Source: JBEVOS01 sp964564595 (GTDB lineage Bacteria; Pseudomonadota; Alphaproteobacteria; Caulobacterales; Aquidulcibacteraceae). Taken from it: DNA of 13,934 nucleotides. Position 1 is the stretch's first letter, and every line of letters starts with the position of its first letter. The DNA is taken from contig CAZMCA010000082.1 in assembly GCA_964564595.1 (NCBI GenBank), forward strand, positions 1 to 13,934. Reading direction: 5' to 3'. Shown here piece by piece: positions 7,191 through 13,934 of the stretch. The notes beneath the pieces were generated by a model. It was not told where the DNA came from. It worked only from the letters and a program-made list of their open reading frames with translations, and did no database searches. The translations under genes were made by a program, and so were the position numbers.

Positions 7191-8822
7191 ATGCCGGTCT
7201 GGAGCCACGCCAATCTGTGGGAGCCCATCGCGAAGGCCCAGCCTGACGCGCCCGCCTTCATCCAGGGCGATCGGGTCGTCACGTGGAAACAGTTCGATGA
7301 CGCCGCGGACGCGCTCGCCGCCGACTTCATCCGCGCCGGCCTCTCGAAGGACGCGAAAGTCGCCGCCTATCTCTACAACTGCCCCGAATACATGATCGCG
7401 TACTACGCCGCGTTCAAAGCCGGCGTCGCGCCGATCAACACCAACTACCGCTACGGGCCCGAGGAGCTGCACTACCTCTTCAACAACGCCGACGCCGAAG
7501 CGATCGTCTTCCACGCCGGCTTTGCCGATAAGGTCGAACAGATCCGCCACCGCTTGCCGACGGTGAAGCGCTGGATCGCCGTGCGCGAGCCTGGCTTCGA
7601 CGTTCCTTCGTGGGCGGTCGATTACGAAAGCATCGTCAACGCACCGCCGCCGAACGAGCGCCCCGTGCGCGCGCCGTGGGGCGTATCGGGCGATGATCTT
7701 CTGCTGCTCTACACCGGTGGCACCACCGGCATGCCCAAGGGCGTGATGTGGCGCCAGGAAGACTGGTTCGGCGTCTACGCGTTCGGCGCCAATCCAGTGC
7801 TCAATATTCCGCCGATGGAGAAGCCGGAAGACGGCGCAACGCGCCTCACCACTGTGCCCAAACCCATCGTCCTCGTCGCCGCGCCCCTGATGCACGGCAC
7901 GGGCCAATTTTCCGCGCTCGGCGGCCTCAACGCCGGCGGCGCGTGCGTGCTTCTGCCGTCCCGCAAGTTCGATCCGGTCGAACTGTGGAGCGAAGTCGAG
8001 CGCACGAAGGCGACGCGCATCATCATCGTCGGCCTCGCGTTCTGCGCGCCGATGCTCGACACCTTGGAAGCAAACCCCGGCCGCTGGGACATTTCCTCAG
8101 TGCTCGGCATCGTCTCGTCCGGCGCGATGTGGAGCTACGAGAACAAGCAAGCGCTGCTGAAGCACATGCCCCAAGCCGCGCTCACGGATTCGTTCGGCTC
8201 GTCCGAAGCCGTCGGCCTCGGCGTATCCGTGTCCACGCTCGGCGGCGAAGCGCAAACCGCGAAATTCATGATGGGCCCGAACACGGCGGTCTTCAAAGAA
8301 GACGGCACGCGCGCCAAACCCGGCACTGGCGAGCGCGGCCTCGTCGCCATCAGCGGCTATCTGCCGATGGGCTATTACAAGGACAAAGAGAAGACCGACC
8401 GCACATTCATGACGTTCGAGGGCAAGCGCTGGTCCGTTCCTGGCGATTGGGCAGAGGTGAATGAGGACGGCACGCTCAACCTGCTCGGCCGTGGCTCGCA
8501 ATGCATCAACACGGGCGGCGAAAAGGTCTTCCCGGAAGAAGTCGAAGAAGCGCTGAAGCGCCACCCCGCCGTGCGCGACGCCTGCGTCGTCGGCCTGCCC
8601 GATGCGCGCTTTGGCGAGCGCATCTGCGCCGTCGTCGAACTCGAAGCGCGCGCCAATGAGCCCTCGCTTTCCGAACTCGCCAGCCACGTCAAAGACCAGC
8701 TCTCCGATTACAAAGCGCCGCGCAATCTGGTGATCGTCGACACCATTGGCCGCGCGCCAAACGGCAAGCTCGATTACGCCGCCCTCAAAGCGATCGCGAA
8801 GGAGCGCGTCGGCGTGGCATAG
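7191..8822 (+). CDS. Acyl-CoA synthetase (AMP-forming), FadD19/FadD3-like
   Basis: A 543-residue member of the adenylate-forming family. It activates a carboxylic acid with ATP and CoA to an acyl-CoA via an acyl-AMP. Motifs in order: phosphate-binding YTGGTTGMPKGVMWR (174-188), DSFGSSEAVG (333-342), GDWAEV with D419, GRGSQCINTGGEKVFPEEVE with hinge R434 (433-452), and the C-terminal catalytic lysine K526 in RAPNGKLDY. The GRGSQCINTGGEKVFPEEVEE form is the one I associate with actinobacterial steroid-type FadD3/FadD19 synthetases, so a bulky, branched or sterol-derived acid is possible; a medium- or long-chain fatty acid is equally compatible. No membrane segment. It is 77 bases upstream of a carboxylesterase that could release its substrate. 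Family sure; substrate not known. Confidence 0.94.
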   Translation: MPVWSHANLWEPIAKAQPDAPAFIQGDRVVTWKQFDDAADALAADFIRAGLSKDAKVAAYLYNCPEYMIAYYAAFKAGVAPINTNYRYGPEELHYLFNNADAEAIVFHAGFADKVEQIRHRLPTVKRWIAVREPGFDVPSWAVDYESIVNAPPPNERPVRAPWGVSGDDLLLLYTGGTTGMPKGVMWRQEDWFGVYAFGANPVLNIPPMEKPEDGATRLTTVPKPIVLVAAPLMHGTGQFSALGGLNAGGACVLLPSRKFDPVELWSEVERTKATRIIIVGLAFCAPMLDTLEANPGRWDISSVLGIVSSGAMWSYENKQALLKHMPQAALTDSFGSSEAVGLGVSVSTLGGEAQTAKFMMGPNTAVFKEDGTRAKPGTGERGLVAISGYLPMGYYKDKEKTDRTFMTFEGKRWSVPGDWAEVNEDGTLNLLGRGSQCINTGGEKVFPEEVEEALKRHPAVRDACVVGLPDARFGERICAVVELEARANEPSLSELASHVKDQLSDYKAPRNLVIVDTIGRAPNGKLDYAALKAIAKERVGVA

Positions 8823-8842
8823 CCACGATTGCGTTCGCCTGT

Positions 8843-8871
8843 TTGCGTCCTTGGGGCCGCTTGCCCTAGTC
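8843..8871 (+). promoter_or_regulatory. Candidate promoter of the carboxylesterase gene
   Basis: TTGCGT (8843-8848), a 17-base spacer and CTAGTC (8866-8871) lie 28 bases before the start codon. It resembles the TTG...CTA type promoters of alphaproteobacteria, but the -10 is weak. The gene may also be read through from the synthetase. Confidence 0.3.
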
Positions 8872-8886
8872 TTCCCCCAACGTGAA

Positions 8887-8893
8887 GGGGAGA
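8887..8893 (+). promoter_or_regulatory. Ribosome-binding site of the carboxylesterase
   Basis: GGGGAGA ends six bases before the ATG at 8900. It falls after an in-frame GTG at 8882, so it supports the ATG as the start and rules against the six-codon longer form. Confidence 0.75.
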
Positions 8894-8899
8894 AGCGGC

Positions 8900-10399
8900 A
8901 TGGCGATCGTTGAAACGCGCACGGGCAAAGTCGAAGGCGTGAGCCGCGCCGGTCATGCCGCGTTCTACGGCATCCCCTTCGCCGCGCCTGCCGGCCCGCC
9001 GAGCCGCTTCCAGGCGGCCGAGCGCGCGCAGCCGTGGAGCGGCGTGCGCGCGGCCAAAGAGCCCGGACTTTCCGCGCTCCAGACGCAGCATCCGCTGCCA
9101 GGTTTCTCCGCCAGCGGCCCGCAAGGCGAAGACTGCCTCAACCTCAACATCTTCACGCCCGCCGCTGACGGCGCCAAACGCCCGGTCTTGTTCTGGATTC
9201 ACGGCGGCGCCTTCACGCATGGCGCTGGCTCCGAGCCGCTCTACGATGGCGGCGCGCTCGCCACGCGCGGCGATGTCGTCGTCGTTTCGATCAACTACCG
9301 CCTCGGCGCGTTCGGCTTCCTCTACCTGAACCAACTCCTGCCCACCGCAGGCTGCACCGCAAACGCCGGCCTCACCGATTGCATCGCCGCACTCGAGTGG
9401 GTGCGCGACAACATCGCCGCGTTTGGCGGCGATCCCGCGCGCGTAACGATCTTCGGCGAAAGCGCTGGCTCCGCCGCAGTGCACGCGCTCTGCGCCATGC
9501 CAGCCGCCAAGGGCCACTTCCAGCGCGCCGTGCTGCAATCTGGTGTCACGCGCGGCATTCCCGAAGAGGACGCCACGAAGACTGCGGAGAAGTTCATCTC
9601 TCTGCTCGGCCTCTCAAGCGCCAGTCTCTCTGACATTCTGACCATGCCGGCACAGCGCATTCTCGACGCGCAGGCCAAAGCCGCGCCCCGCGGCGGCGGC
9701 CTTTCCCTCGCGCCCGTGGTCGATGGCGTGACGCTGCCGAAAAACGCGCTGAAAGCCGCTGCAGACGGCGATTCAAAGCACGTCGAGATGATGATCGGCT
9801 CCAACCGCGACGAGGCAAAGCTCTTCAACGCAATGGGCCCGCGCGAAGAAATCGACGACACAAAGCTTCTGCGCGCCCTCAACACGCAACTTCCGCATGC
9901 CTCGGAATCCGACCTGCGTGCGCTCGTGGATGTCTATCGCGGCTCGCGCGCGGCCAAAAAGTTGCCGATCTCCAATCTCGACATGCTCGACGCCGTGCAG
10001 TCGGATCTCATGTTCCGCATCGCCGCCACGCGCCTTGCAGGCGCACAGAGCGCGCACCGGTCGACCTGGCTCTATCTCTTCACTTACGCCTCGCCCGCGC
10101 GCCGCGGCGCGCTCGGCGCCTGCCACGCGCTCGAAATCCCGTTCGTGTTTGGCAACCAGGCGCAGGAGCTGCAAAAGCGATTCACGGGCCAGGGCCCCGC
10201 CGTCGATGCGCTCGCATCAGAAATGATGGACACGTGGATCGCCTTCGCCAAAGGCGAGCCGCCGCGCAAGGATTGGACGCTTTACGATCCCGCCAAGCGC
10301 GCAACCTTGGTGTTCGACACCGCGATCACGGTTGAGAACGATCCATTCGGCGATGAGCGCGAAGCGGTGGAAAAGCTCATCCGCGTCGTCGGCATCTAG
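8900..10399 (+). CDS. Type-B carboxylesterase (para-nitrobenzyl esterase-like)
   Basis: A 499-residue alpha/beta-hydrolase of the carboxylesterase/cholinesterase family. Seen: the family opening ETRTGKVEGV and FYGIPFAAP, EDCLNLNIFTP (77-87), oxyanion loop HGGAF (101-105), nucleophile S188 in FGESAGS, acid E305 in SNRDEAKLF and histidine H409 in ACHALEIPFVFGN. The triad is complete, so activity is expected: hydrolysis of carboxylic esters, substrate unknown. No signal peptide is visible, so it is probably cytosolic. Length is normal (about 490-520). It lies downstream of the acyl-CoA synthetase on the same strand; together they could hydrolyse an ester and activate the released acid, but this is inference. 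Its TAG stop lies in a CTAG shared with the facing acetyltransferase gene. Confidence 0.94.
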   Translation: MAIVETRTGKVEGVSRAGHAAFYGIPFAAPAGPPSRFQAAERAQPWSGVRAAKEPGLSALQTQHPLPGFSASGPQGEDCLNLNIFTPAADGAKRPVLFWIHGGAFTHGAGSEPLYDGGALATRGDVVVVSINYRLGAFGFLYLNQLLPTAGCTANAGLTDCIAALEWVRDNIAAFGGDPARVTIFGESAGSAAVHALCAMPAAKGHFQRAVLQSGVTRGIPEEDATKTAEKFISLLGLSSASLSDILTMPAQRILDAQAKAAPRGGGLSLAPVVDGVTLPKNALKAAADGDSKHVEMMIGSNRDEAKLFNAMGPREEIDDTKLLRALNTQLPHASESDLRALVDVYRGSRAAKKLPISNLDMLDAVQSDLMFRIAATRLAGAQSAHRSTWLYLFTYASPARRGALGACHALEIPFVFGNQAQELQKRFTGQGPAVDALASEMMDTWIAFAKGEPPRKDWTLYDPAKRATLVFDTAITVENDPFGDEREAVEKLIRVVGI

Positions 10400-10857
10400 C
10401 CGGCGCGCCACACCATGCGCTTGATCGGCGCGCCGCTGCGCGCGCTGACATGCCCTGCCACATGCGCAAACCCGCGCGCGAGATACCAGGGCTCAGCGTA
10501 GTCCGATGCGTTCACCGTAACTTCGTCCGGCTCAAGCCAGAGCCGCGCCGTCTCCCACAGCGTCGTCGCCACGCCCTGGCGGTGATGCGCCGGATCGACG
10601 AACAGAAGCTCCAAATGCGTCCGCCCTTCGAACGCGATCACGCCCGCAACCGTATCGCCCGATGAGAGCGCCACGAGCACGAGCCCCTCGTCGGCCAATT
10701 CCTCCAGCCGCTCCGGCGTCATGTTGTCCGTAAAGCGCTCGGGATGGTCGCCATATTGCGCGCCGTTGAATTGGCGAAACACCGAGAGCACGAGGCGCAG
10801 CACGGCCTCTTCCTCATCTGGCTCCATTTCGCGCACTCGGTAGGCGCCGCCGCTCAT
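10396..10857 (-). CDS. GNAT-family N-acetyltransferase
   Basis: A 153-residue GNAT-fold protein. Seen: a conserved core strand LLFVDPAHHRQGVATTLWETA, with the HRQGVA loop in the position of the acetyl-CoA pyrophosphate motif (Q/R-x-x-G-x-G/A), and EPWYLARGF near the end, matching the usual (F/Y)Y...GF motif. These enzymes transfer an acetyl group from acetyl-CoA to an amine; the acceptor is unknown. Two starts are possible: GTG at 10863, which makes a GTGA overlap with the valS stop, or ATG at 10857, two bases after that stop. Neither has a clear ribosome site; the ATG is preferred for codon type. Either way translation is coupled to valS. Converges on the carboxylesterase gene. Confidence 0.85.
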   Translation of the reverse strand: MSGGAYRVREMEPDEEEAVLRLVLSVFRQFNGAQYGDHPERFTDNMTPERLEELADEGLVLVALSSGDTVAGVIAFEGRTHLELLFVDPAHHRQGVATTLWETARLWLEPDEVTVNASDYAEPWYLARGFAHVAGHVSARSGAPIKRMVWRAG

Positions 10858-10859
10858 TG

Positions 10860-13472
10860 TCACGCCGCGGTTTCGAGCTTCGCGCGGGCCGCATCGAGCT
10901 TTGCGCGCGCTTCGGCCGCTTCCGCGCGCCGCTCGCGGTTCTCCTCGACGACTTCGTCGGGCGCCTTGCGCACAAACTCCGCATTGCCAAGCTTGCCGTC
11001 GATCTTTGCGATCTCGGCGTCGAGCTTGGCGATCTCTTTCTTCAGCCGCTCCGCCTCGGCCTTGAAATCGACCACGCCTTCGAGCGGCAAAGCCACCGTC
11101 GCGCCATCCAGCACGAACGTCACGGCCCCATCGGGCGCTTTGTCCGCCGTCGTCGAATATTCAAGCCGGGCGAGGCGATCGATCAGATCCTGATAGCGCT
11201 CAAGTCGCGCCGCCGTTGCATCGTCGGCGCCGATCAGCAGCAGCGGAATCCGCGCCGCCGGCGGCACGTTGAGCTCAGAGCGCGCCGCCCGCGTCTCGGT
11301 GATCAGGCGGATCATCCACTCGATCTCAGCTTCCGCACTGGGATCGATCAGCGAAGCTGGCAGGTCAGGCCAGCTTTCCTCAATCAGCAGCCGCTCGCGC
11401 TTCACGCCATATTCCGCGAGCCGGTCCCAAAGTTCTTCCGTCAGGAACGGCATGAAGGGATTGAGCAGCACGATCGCCCGATCAAGCGCCCACGCCGCCG
11501 TGCGGCGCGTCTCGGCCTTGGCCTCTTCATCCGTGCCCGCAAGCAACGGCTTGATCAGCTCAAGATACCAATCGCAGAACACGTTCCAGATGAAGCGATA
11601 GAGCACGCTGGCCGCTTCGCTGAAGCGCCGCGCTTCCAACTCGCGCGTCACCGCCGCCGCGGCCTTCGCGGTTTCGCCCACGATCCAGCGATTGACCGTC
11701 TGCTTCACCTGCGCGGGATCGAACGCTTCCCACGACGCGCACTCGTTCATCTGCGCAAAGCGTGACGCATTCCAAAGCTTGGTGCCAAAATTCCGGTAGC
11801 CCTCGATCGCCTTCTCCGAAAGCTTGATCGACGTCTGTCCCGAAATCATCGCCATCGTGAAGCGCACGGCGTCGGCGCCGAACTTGTCGATCAGATCGAG
11901 CGGATCCATCACGTTGCCGCGCGTCTTGGACATTTTCTGTCCCTTCGCGTCGCGCACCAGCGTGTGAATGAACACTTCCTTGAACGGCACATCGCCCACG
12001 AAGTGCATGCCCATCATCATCATCCGGGCGACCCAGAAGAAGATGATGTCCGCGCCCGTGATGAGAATGCTGGTAGGGTAGAAGCGCGCCAGCTCGGCGG
12101 TCTTCTCCGGCCAGCCAAGCGTCGAGAACGGCCACAGCGCCGAAGAGAACCACGTGTCGAGCACGTCTTCGTCCTGCCGGAGCGCCGTCTCTTTCCCGTA
12201 GTGCGCGCGCGCCGCCGCGAGCGCGGCCGCCTCGCTCTCTTCGCAGAACTGATGCCCGTCCGGCCCGTACCAAACCGGAATCTGGTGGCCCCACCAAAGC
12301 TGGCGCGAAATGCACCAAGGCTCGATGTTCTCAAGCCAGCGGAAATAAACGCGCTCCCATTGCTCCGCGGTAAACTTCGTACGCCCGTCGCGCACCGCCC
12401 CCAACGCAACATCCGCCATCGGCTTCACGTTGCAGTACCATTGCTCCGTCAGCCGCGGCTCAAGGATGACGCTCTTCGATTTTTCGTCGTGCGGCACCGC
12501 ATGTGTGATCGCCTCGGCCTTTTCCAGAAGACCTTGCTCTTCAAGATCAGCGACGATCGCCTTGCGCGCCGCGAACCGGTCCATCCCGTGGTAGCGCGCG
12601 GGCGCAACATCGTTGAGGCGCGCCTTTTCGTCGAAAATATCGATTATCGGCAGGGCATGACGCTTGCCCACTTCAAAGTCGTTGAAGTCATGCGCCGGCG
12701 TGATCTTCATGACCCGGTCCGTCAGCGGCAGGCGCCCCATCTTGCCGATAAGCGCGGTGTAGCGCTCATCGGCCGGGTTCACCGCGACCGCGACATCGCC
12801 CAGCATCGTCTCTGGCCGCGTCGTCGCGACGACGATGTGCTGTTCCGGATCGTCCGCCAACGGATAGCGAATGTGCCAAAGATGGCCTTTGACCTCGATA
12901 TTCTCGACCTCAAGATCGCTCACCGCTGTCTCGAGCCGCGGATCCCAATTCACGAGACGCTTGTCGCGATAGATCAGCCCTTCCTTGTAGAGCTGCACGA
13001 ACACTTTGCGCACCGCCGCCGAGAGCCCGTCGTCCATCGTAAAGCGCTCACGCGCCCAATCTGGCGTGCACCCAAGCCGGCGCAGCTGATTGAGGATCAT
13101 GCCGCCGCTTTGCGCTTTCCATTCCCAGATGCGCGCGACAAACGCTTCGCGCCCGAGCGATTTGCGATCCTGGTTGCCGCCTTGCTCAGCAAGTTGCCGC
13201 TCGACGACGAGCTGCGTCGCGATACCCGCGTGATCGAGCCCCGGCTGCCAGAGCACCGCCTTGCCGCGCAGCCGCTCGAACCGCACCAGCACGTCCTGCA
13301 AAGTGTTGTTTAGCGCGTGCCCCATGTGGAGCGAGCCCGTTACGTTCGGTGGTGGGATGACGATGCAGAACGCATCCTTCGCGTCCGCGCGCGCGGCAGT
13401 CGCGCCGGACTTTTCCCAGGCCGCGCTCCAGCGCGGTTCAACGGTTTTCGGATCGAACGTGGTTTCGAGCAT
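10860..13472 (-). CDS. valS: Valyl-tRNA synthetase
   Basis: An 870-residue class Ia aminoacyl-tRNA synthetase that charges tRNA-Val with valine in the cytosol. Seen: PPPNVTGSLHMGH with HMGH at 49-52, editing-domain ATTRPETMLGD (216-226) and TPAHDFNDFEVGKRH (258-272), WCISRQLWWGHQIP (386-399), DVLDTWFSSALWP (436-448), KMSKT at 513-517, an anticodon-binding domain, and a C-terminal tRNA-binding coiled coil (about 803-870) rich in Lys, Glu and Ala. It is short (E. coli ValS is 951). One oddity: at residues 252-255 the text runs LPLTDR-VM-KITPAHD, skipping about 18 residues (the segment ending GTGCV in E. coli) that normally stand between LPL...R and KITPAHD. Catalytic motifs are otherwise intact. 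Downstream of partial popZ; followed by a coupled GNAT gene. Confidence 0.97.
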   Translation of the reverse strand: MLETTFDPKTVEPRWSAAWEKSGATAARADAKDAFCIVIPPPNVTGSLHMGHALNNTLQDVLVRFERLRGKAVLWQPGLDHAGIATQLVVERQLAEQGGNQDRKSLGREAFVARIWEWKAQSGGMILNQLRRLGCTPDWARERFTMDDGLSAAVRKVFVQLYKEGLIYRDKRLVNWDPRLETAVSDLEVENIEVKGHLWHIRYPLADDPEQHIVVATTRPETMLGDVAVAVNPADERYTALIGKMGRLPLTDRVMKITPAHDFNDFEVGKRHALPIIDIFDEKARLNDVAPARYHGMDRFAARKAIVADLEEQGLLEKAEAITHAVPHDEKSKSVILEPRLTEQWYCNVKPMADVALGAVRDGRTKFTAEQWERVYFRWLENIEPWCISRQLWWGHQIPVWYGPDGHQFCEESEAAALAAARAHYGKETALRQDEDVLDTWFSSALWPFSTLGWPEKTAELARFYPTSILITGADIIFFWVARMMMMGMHFVGDVPFKEVFIHTLVRDAKGQKMSKTRGNVMDPLDLIDKFGADAVRFTMAMISGQTSIKLSEKAIEGYRNFGTKLWNASRFAQMNECASWEAFDPAQVKQTVNRWIVGETAKAAAAVTRELEARRFSEAASVLYRFIWNVFCDWYLELIKPLLAGTDEEAKAETRRTAAWALDRAIVLLNPFMPFLTEELWDRLAEYGVKRERLLIEESWPDLPASLIDPSAEAEIEWMIRLITETRAARSELNVPPAARIPLLLIGADDATAARLERYQDLIDRLARLEYSTTADKAPDGAVTFVLDGATVALPLEGVVDFKAEAERLKKEIAKLDAEIAKIDGKLGNAEFVRKAPDEVVEENRERRAEAAEARAKLDAARAKLETAA

Positions 13473-13500
13473 TTTCTGAGCGGTATGGCCTTGAAACGAA

Positions 13501-13529
13501 AGACGCCGCCGGGAGCCCCAGCGGCGTCT
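13501..13529 (-). terminator. Strong hairpin with T-rich tail, likely popZ terminator
   Basis: AGACGCCGC (13501-13509) and GCGGCGTCT (13521-13529) form a perfect 9-base-pair stem with an 11-base loop. Read on the minus strand it is followed by TTCGTTTC, a broken T-run, as expected of an intrinsic terminator for popZ transcripts. It lies only 28 bases before the valS start codon, so it could also act as a leader attenuator for read-through into valS. On the plus strand no gene precedes it. Confidence 0.65.
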
Positions 13530-13530
13530 C

Positions 13531-13559
13531 TCTATAGCCCGGCGCGCCGGGGATGCGAA
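13531..13559 (-). promoter_or_regulatory. Candidate valS promoter overlapping the terminator
   Basis: On the minus strand TTCGCA (13559-13554), a 17-base spacer and TATAGA (13536-13531). The predicted start falls near 13524, inside the upstream arm of the hairpin, giving a valS leader of about 50 bases. The spacer holds the 14-base perfect palindrome CCCGGCGCGCCGGG (13538-13551). Matches to consensus are four of six in each box. Confidence 0.4.
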
Positions 13560-13570
13560 CTGGCGGGCCC

Positions 13571-13934
13571 CTACCGGGCGAGGCGCGCGATGCGCTCCAG
13601 TTCCGCCTCAACGCGGGATTCCACGATGGCCGGAAGGTTTTGATCCAGCCACTCTTTCAGCATCGGCTTCAAAAGCTCGCGGACCACGCCCTCAACCGTT
13701 TGGCCTTGCTGATCGGCGATGCGCAGCGATCCTGCGAGGCGCGTCAGCGCGCCAGCGGCGGCTGAGACCGCCGGTTGCGAAATGATTGTGTCGCCTTCGA
13801 CGGCGGCCGGCGCGTAGTGCGCAGCGGCAGCCGCCGGCGCAGCCGCACGTGGCGGCGGCGGCGCGGCTTGCTGCGCGATCGGCGCAGGCGCTGCGGGCGC
13901 TGGCGGCACAGGCGCGGGCGGCGCTTCATCGGCG
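13571..13934 (-). CDS. popZ: PopZ-like polar organizing protein (DUF2497), N-terminus missing
   Basis: The last 120 or so residues of a protein whose start lies beyond the right edge. Seen: a low-complexity Pro/Ala linker (APPAPVPPAPAAPAP and on), then a conserved C-terminal helical block, VEGVVRELLKPMLKEWLDQN followed by LPAIVESRVEAELERIARL. This is the DUF2497/PopZ signature. Known: PopZ has a conserved N-terminal helix for partner binding, a disordered proline-rich acidic linker and a C-terminal oligomerisation domain, and forms a polar condensate that anchors the chromosome origin and signalling proteins in Caulobacter. The linker here is poor in acidic residues in the visible part, unlike the acidic Caulobacter linker as I recall it. 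The position directly upstream of valS supports the call. The frame is open through the window end; a GTG at 13909 is an internal Val codon, not a start. Confidence 0.85.
   Translation of the reverse strand, partial: ADEAPPAPVPPAPAAPAPIAQQAAPPPPRAAAPAAAAAHYAPAAVEGDTIISQPAVSAAAGALTRLAGSLRIADQQGQTVEGVVRELLKPMLKEWLDQNLPAIVESRVEAELERIARLAR

Noticed and set aside
11964..13313. A 449-codon plus-strand frame antisense to valS, and a 302-codon one at 10857-11765
   Set aside because: Both are Arg/His/Pro-rich shadows of strongly conserved ValS codons, with no recognisable domain or ribosome site.
13537..13573. A tRNA-like stretch (GTTCGCATCCC on the minus strand) near the popZ stop
   Set aside because: The flanking bases do not form a T-stem, and no acceptor, D or anticodon arm could be found.
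1..13934. Search for a mobile element, CRISPR array, toxin-antitoxin or defence island
   Set aside because: No transposase, integrase, terminal repeats, spaced repeats or defence-protein motifs were seen; gene content and composition look uniform and chromosomal.

Overview
This is a chromosomal, GC-rich, very densely coded window. It reads as an alphaproteobacterium, most likely Caulobacterales or a Hyphomonadaceae-like relative. The best clue is at the right edge, where the conserved C-terminus of a PopZ (DUF2497) polar organizer lies directly upstream of valS. That order is, as far as I recall, typical of the Caulobacter lineage. No RNA gene, insertion sequence, phage gene or CRISPR array was found. 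Ten genes are complete and two are cut by the window edges. The longest gap without a gene is under 100 bases.

Layout. (1) Bases 2-1944, plus strand: the C-terminal part of a CobW/COG0523 GTP-dependent metal chaperone with a long His/Asp metal-binding loop, sharing one base with a WD40 beta-propeller gene. (2) Bases 1941-7097, minus strand, transcribed right to left: ilvD (dihydroxy-acid dehydratase), an aspartate/glutamate racemase, a DUF3137 membrane protein and a LysE-family exporter. These are stacked by TAATG and ATGA overlaps and a 3-base gap. A 2-oxoglutarate/Fe(II) dioxygenase with a cysteine-free redoxin-like N-domain follows, and it may have its own leaderless promoter. (3) Bases 7191-10399, plus strand, divergent from ilvD: an acyl-CoA synthetase and a type-B carboxylesterase, plausibly an ester-hydrolysis and acid-activation pair. 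(4) Bases 10396-13934, minus strand: partial popZ, then valS, then a GNAT acetyltransferase coupled to valS.

How the genes work together. Region 2 looks like an amino-acid unit: the last shared step of branched-chain amino-acid synthesis, an amino-acid racemase, and an exporter of the amino-acid efflux superfamily with an unknown membrane protein between them. Region 4 holds housekeeping genes (cell pole, tRNA charging). Both convergent gene junctions end inside a shared CTAG tetramer, so the two facing genes overlap by four bases with no space for a terminator.

Most of the window is ordinary housekeeping or accessory metabolism, and I do not see a clearly new defence or mobile system. The points most worth checking are: an apparent in-frame loss of about 18 residues, including the conserved GTG(A/C)V strand, in the ValS editing domain; a promoter/terminator overlap between popZ and valS; and the pseudo-redoxin fused to a dioxygenase.
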